In this document: in pieces, positions 4,807 through 7,784 of the stretch | How the letters are laid out: every line of letters starts with the position of its first letter | Position numbering within the stretch: position 1 is the stretch's first letter | DNA from: JBJXFY01 sp046155815 | GTDB lineage: Bacteria; Verrucomicrobiota; Verrucomicrobiia; Limisphaerales; CAIMTB01 | Direction: 5' to 3' | Length of the DNA stretch: 7,784 nt | Assembly: GCA_046155815.1 (NCBI GenBank) | Contig: JBJXFY010000438.1 | Location: 1 to 7,784, forward strand | Notes under the pieces: generated by a model | What the model saw: only the letters and a program-made list of their open reading frames with translations | The model's database searches: none | What the model was told of the DNA's origin: nothing | Position numbers and translations under genes: made by a program

Positions 4807-6066
4807 ATGGGCAGCGCCATCTCCGAACGTCGCGTCGTCGTCACCGGCCTGGGCGTCGTCTCCTCGCTGGGGCACGACATCGAGACCTTCTGGCGAAACA
4901 TCCTCGCCGGGCGCTGCGGCATTGACCGCATCACCCGCTTTGACGCCTCCGGCTACGATACGCAGATCGCCGCCGAGGTGCGCGACTTCGATCCCGCGCC
5001 CGCCTTCCCGTCGCCGAAGGAGCTGCGGCGCACGGACCGCTTCGTCCACTTCGGTGTCCATGCCGGCTGGCAGGCGCTGCGCGATTCCGGACTCGACCTC
5101 GACGCCACGGACCGAGACCGCGCCGGGGTCTTCATCGGTTCGGGCATCGGCGGCCTGGAGACGACGGGCGAACAGCATATCGTGCTTTTGAACAAGGGCC
5201 CCGGCCGCATCTCGCCGTTCATGATCCCGATGCTGATCCTGAACATGGCCGCCGGCATGTTCTCGATCTACCAGCGCCTGCGCGGGCCGAGCGTCGCCAC
5301 CTGCTCCGCCTGCGCGACCTCGACGCACGCCATCGGCGAGGCTTGGCGGACCATCAAGATGGACGACGCCGACGTGATCTTCGCCGGCGGAACCGAGGCC
5401 ACGATCGTGCCGCTGGGCATTGCGGGATTCTGCGCGATGCGGGCGATGAGCACGCGCAACGACGCGCCGCGGCAGTCCTCACGCCCCTTCGACGCCGCCC
5501 GCGACGGCTTCGTCATGGGCGAAGGCGCCGGTGTCCTCGTGCTCGAGGAACTGGAGCACGCGAAGCGCCGCGGCGCGCGTATCTACTGCGAGATCGCCGG
5601 CTACGGCAACACCGCTGACGCCAATCACATCACCGCCCCCGCGCCCGAGGGCGAGGGCGCCGCGCGCTGCATGAAGATGGCCCTGCGTTCCGCCCGCCTG
5701 CGCCCCGAAGAGATCGGCTCCATCAACGCCCACGGCCCTTCCACGCCGCAGGGCGACATCAGCGAGACCCAGGCCGTCAAGGCCGTGTTCGGCGAGCACG
5801 CCCGCCGGCTGGCCGTGAGCTCCACCAAGGGCGCCACCGGCCATATGCTCGGCGCCGCCGGCGCGGTGGAGATGGCGCTGTGCGCCAAGGCGCTTCAGGC
5901 CGGCGTCCTTCCGCCCACGATCAACCTCGAGAACCCCGACCCGGCGTGCGACCTCGACTACGTCCCGCGCACGGCGCGCGAGCTGCGGGTGGACGCGGTG
6001 CTCAACAATTCCTTCGGTTTCGGCGGCCACAACGCGACGATCTGCGCCGCAAGGTTCGCGGGCTGA
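4807..6066 (+). CDS. fabF: 3-oxoacyl-[acyl-carrier-protein] synthase II (FabF, KAS II)
   Basis: This 419-residue thiolase-fold enzyme is predicted to condense malonyl-ACP with acyl-ACP, releasing CO2 and extending the chain by two carbons. The first strand RRVVVTGLGVVSSLG (8-22) is typical. The nucleophile is Cys169 in SACATSTHAIGEAW, and the decarboxylation pair is His309 (NAHG) and His346 (SSTKGATGHMLGAAGA), with Lys341. The closing NSFGFGGHN is at 401-409. Length matches E. coli FabF (413). One oddity: the usual HGTST reads HGPST, with Pro311 for Thr, next to catalytic His309. KAS I is less likely given the neighbours and the TSTH context, but KAS I and II cannot be fully separated by eye. 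A stop codon at 4801-4803 in the same frame fixes the ATG at 4807 as the first normal start. No ribosome site is present because the terminator stem lies directly upstream. The next gene starts 13 bases after the stop. Confidence 0.95.
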   Translation: MGSAISERRVVVTGLGVVSSLGHDIETFWRNILAGRCGIDRITRFDASGYDTQIAAEVRDFDPAPAFPSPKELRRTDRFVHFGVHAGWQALRDSGLDLDATDRDRAGVFIGSGIGGLETTGEQHIVLLNKGPGRISPFMIPMLILNMAAGMFSIYQRLRGPSVATCSACATSTHAIGEAWRTIKMDDADVIFAGGTEATIVPLGIAGFCAMRAMSTRNDAPRQSSRPFDAARDGFVMGEGAGVLVLEELEHAKRRGARIYCEIAGYGNTADANHITAPAPEGEGAARCMKMALRSARLRPEEIGSINAHGPSTPQGDISETQAVKAVFGEHARRLAVSSTKGATGHMLGAAGAVEMALCAKALQAGVLPPTINLENPDPACDLDYVPRTARELRVDAVLNNSFGFGGHNATICAARFAG

Positions 6067-6079
6067 TGGTCCGGCGGCC

Positions 6080-7390
6080 ATGCAGGTCCTTCCGTTCCTC
6101 GAGCGCAAACGCGACGGCGGCGCGCTGACGGCGGAGGAGATTGCCGCACTGGTCGCGGGGTTCACTTCGGGCCGGGTGCCGGATTACCAGATGGCCGCCT
6201 GGCTGATGGCCGCGCTGTGCCGCGGCCTGGACCCCGCGGAGACGCGAGCCCTCACGCTCGCCATGCGCGACTCCGGCGTGGTCCTCCGCTGGCCGGACGA
6301 CCCGCGGCCCGTCGTGGACAAGCATTCGACCGGCGGCGTGGGCGACAAGGTCTCGCTGCCCCTCGTCCCGCTCCTGATGGCGCTTGGCTTCCGGGTGCCG
6401 ATGATCTCCGGGCGCGGCCTCGGAATCACCGGCGGCACCCTGGACAAGCTTGAATCCATCCCCGGCTTCAGCACCCGACTCACGCCCGACCGGCTCGTCG
6501 GGCAGGTACAGGAGATCGGCGGCGCCATGGCCGGACAGACAGAGGATCTGGTGCCTGCAGACCGGCGGCTCTACGCGCTGCGCGACGCCACGGGCACCGT
6601 GCCGTCCATCCCGCTCATCACGGCCTCGATCCTGTCCAAGAAGCTCGCCGAGGGCCTCGCCGCGCTCGTGCTCGACGTGAAGTTCGGTCCGGCCGCATTC
6701 ATGCCGGACGCGGCCCGCGCCGCGGAACTCGCCCGCGCCATGGTCGGGCTGGGAAATGCCTGCGGCACGAAATCCGTCGCCTTCCTCTCGCCGATGCACG
6801 CCCCGCTCGGCCACGCCGTCGGCAACTGGCTCGAAGTCCAGGAGTCCCACGAAATCCTCACCGGGGCCGGCCCGGCGGATGTGCGGGCGCTCGTCGTGGA
6901 ATGCGCCTCCCGACTGCTTTACGCCACGGGCCGCGCCGTGTCGCTGGAAGCCGGCCGTGCGAGGGCCTCGGACGAACTCATGACCGGCCGGCCCCTGGCC
7001 TGCTGGCGCAGTCTGCTCACGGCGCAGGGCGCGGACCTGGCAGCATATGATGAACGGATCACGCGCGACATCCATGTCCTGGGCGTGGGCGAGCTTCGCG
7101 CGCAGACCGGCGGCTTTGTGCGGCGTTGCGATGCACGGGTGTTCGGTGAGGTCGTGCGTGAACTCGGTGGCGGGCGATTCCGGCAGGAAGACGTGGTGGA
7201 CGGACTTGTCGGCATCGATCGCATCGTCGCGGTCGGCGCGGAAGTCCGTCGCGGGGAAGTGCTGGCCCGCGTGCATGGCACTGCGGCTGCCGCTGTGGAA
7301 AACGCCCTGGAACGGTTGGGCGGAGCCCTGGAAATCGGGCCTGTGCCGCCGGAATTCACCCCGCTGGTGTGCGAGGTGACGGCGGGATGA
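6080..7390 (+). CDS. Thymidine / pyrimidine-nucleoside phosphorylase
   Basis: The product has 436 residues. It cleaves thymidine (and perhaps uridine or deoxyuridine) with phosphate into base and (deoxy)ribose 1-phosphate, for pyrimidine salvage in the cytoplasm. The phosphate-binding signature KHSTGGVGDK is at 81-90, followed by MISGRGLGITGGTLDKLESIPGF (108-130). Residues equivalent to E. coli thymidine phosphorylase His85, Arg171, Ser186 and Lys190 are His82, Arg168, Ser183 and Lys187. The N-terminal helical domain (1-65), central phosphate domain and C-terminal part (from about 340) all appear complete. Several stretches (GVGDKVSL, VPMISGRGLG, VDVKFGPAAF) resemble the animal TYMP enzyme more than E. 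coli DeoA, as I remember them. GITGGT replaces the common GHTGGT. Substrate choice (deoA or pdp type) cannot be decided, so no symbol is given. It starts 13 bases after fabF and is probably co-transcribed with it, although no metabolic link is obvious. Confidence 0.92.
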   Translation: MQVLPFLERKRDGGALTAEEIAALVAGFTSGRVPDYQMAAWLMAALCRGLDPAETRALTLAMRDSGVVLRWPDDPRPVVDKHSTGGVGDKVSLPLVPLLMALGFRVPMISGRGLGITGGTLDKLESIPGFSTRLTPDRLVGQVQEIGGAMAGQTEDLVPADRRLYALRDATGTVPSIPLITASILSKKLAEGLAALVLDVKFGPAAFMPDAARAAELARAMVGLGNACGTKSVAFLSPMHAPLGHAVGNWLEVQESHEILTGAGPADVRALVVECASRLLYATGRAVSLEAGRARASDELMTGRPLACWRSLLTAQGADLAAYDERITRDIHVLGVGELRAQTGGFVRRCDARVFGEVVRELGGGRFRQEDVVDGLVGIDRIVAVGAEVRRGEVLARVHGTAAAAVENALERLGGALEIGPVPPEFTPLVCEVTAG

Positions 7391-7669
7391 TCAGGCGATC
7401 TTGGCCGGCGACTTGTGGGGCAACGCGATCAGGTTGTTGAGCACGCGCTTGAACTCCACCGAACCCGTCGCTGACACGATGATGTGGTCCTGATGGTCGC
7501 CGAAGTCCTTCGTCCTTCGCAGAAGGCGGCCGCGCGGATTCCCCTTCAGCATCAGCACGAAAACCCTGCGCTCGATCTGAGTTTTCTCGGAGGCCGGCGA
7601 GTCCTCGGGGATGGGAATGGCTTGATGGGGCGACCGAGCTCCCCAGGTCCGCAGCCCGTTCCGTGGCGG
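7391..7669 (-). pseudogene. Pur-like small nucleic-acid-binding protein ORF lacking a normal start codon
   Basis: On the minus strand a frame open from 7669 to the stop at 7393-7391 (92 codons from stop to stop) carries ERRVFVLMLKGNPRGRLLRR, then DHIIVSATGSVEFKRVLNNL. This resembles, from memory, the Pur-type nucleic-acid-binding proteins of Verrucomicrobia and relatives, whose core reads roughly K.FF.DLKEN.RGRFLRITE...TIIVP..GL..F. The hydrophilic lead-in PEDSPASEKTQIE fits such an N-terminus. However, no ATG, GTG or TTG lies before the first strand. The first GTG (7558) and ATG (7552) fall inside it. ATC at 7612 or ATT at 7618 would give a normal length. Several expected residues are altered (MLKGN, RRTKD). 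Either it uses a non-canonical start or it is a decaying copy; a sequence error is also possible. The stop directly abuts the phosphorylase stop on the other strand. Confidence 0.5.
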
Positions 7670-7784
7670 TCATGGGGAATCAAGATCCCGGTGGTGCCTG
7701 GACCGAACCACCGGGCTGGGCAGTTTCGGATTGGCGGGAAGTCAAATCCGCATCCGTACGCGTGGCGTGAAGCGCGTGGCGTTC
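7670..7784. other. Right-edge non-coding stretch
   Basis: Apart from the 9-bp inverted repeat, this stretch holds an exact 10-bp direct repeat, CGCGTGGCGT, at 7759-7768 and 7773-7782 (period 14), cut off by the window edge. No convincing gene or promoter is seen. On the minus strand a TTTGACT string near 7740 could be a -35 box, but no -10 box accompanies it. Confidence 0.4.
7687..7715. repeat. Perfect 9-bp inverted repeat upstream of the Pur-like ORF
   Basis: CCCGGTGGT (7687-7695) and ACCACCGGG (7707-7715) pair perfectly around an 11-base loop. It lies just upstream of the minus-strand Pur-like ORF. No T tract adjoins it on either strand, so a regulator-binding site or an mRNA leader hairpin is more likely than a terminator. 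Confidence 0.5.

Noticed and set aside
6002..7276. 424-codon minus-strand ORF opposite the phosphorylase
   Set aside because: It lies wholly antisense to a gene with complete catalytic motifs and shows the His/Arg/Gly-rich composition typical of reverse-strand shadows.
7356..7673. Minus-strand ATG ORF of 105 codons overlapping the Pur-like frame
   Set aside because: Its translation is Ser/Pro/Arg-rich and runs into the 3' end of the phosphorylase gene on the other strand. The neighbouring frame carries the family-like core, so this is a shadow, although a frameshift joining the two frames cannot be excluded.
1..7784. CRISPR array, transposase, toxin-antitoxin or phage genes, tRNA or rRNA
   Set aside because: I looked for regularly spaced repeats, mobile-element enzymes and RNA-gene signatures and saw none. 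The only tandem repeats are the 23-base pair at 1401-1444 and the 10-mers at the right edge.

Overview
The window is a GC-rich bacterial chromosome segment, clearly above 65 % G+C in its genes but only about 54 % in the first ~350 bases. It most resembles a member of the Verrucomicrobia. The lineage call is an inference from three things: a secreted ThuA-domain protein of the type abundant in Verrucomicrobia and Planctomycetes, a small Pur-like nucleic-acid-binding protein at the right edge, and short hairpin-forming interspersed repeats like those I remember from verrucomicrobial intergenic regions. Most genes have no recognisable Shine-Dalgarno sequence. No database search was possible, so family names rest on motifs read by eye.

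Left part, minus strand (1-1224). A gene entering from the left edge (1-197, 3' end outside the window) encodes a short N-terminally membrane-anchored protein of unknown function. Its start overlaps the stop of a 36-codon mini-ORF (194-304) in an ATGA arrangement. Next is a secreted ThuA / trehalose-utilisation-family protein (358-1224). The divergent intergenic stretch 1225-1524 contains a perfect 12-bp palindrome and three related hairpin repeat units.

Middle, plus strand (1525-3564). A secreted thioredoxin-fold protein with a WCGWC active site is followed by a 480-residue soluble protein that looks strongly conserved but whose function I cannot assign.

Right part, plus strand (3669-7390). 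This is a compact type II fatty-acid synthesis cluster, fabG - acpP - fabF, followed 13 bp later by a thymidine/pyrimidine-nucleoside phosphorylase gene. FabG reduces 3-ketoacyl-ACP, AcpP carries the acyl chain, and FabF condenses malonyl-ACP with acyl-ACP. An intrinsic-terminator-like hairpin ends five bases before the fabF start. It probably sets a high acpP to fabF transcript ratio.

Right edge, minus strand (7391-7669). A convergent ORF whose stop codon directly abuts that of the phosphorylase resembles the small Pur-type nucleic-acid-binding proteins. It has no normal start codon in frame and lacks several residues I expect for the family, so it may be a decaying copy or may start at a non-canonical codon.

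Overall this is mostly ordinary chromosomal content. I see no CRISPR array, transposase, phage gene, tRNA or rRNA, and no convincing novel multi-gene system. The points most worth a second look are the terminator abutting fabF, the HGPST substitution in FabF, the start-less Pur-like ORF, the unassigned 480-residue protein and the low-GC gene at the left edge.
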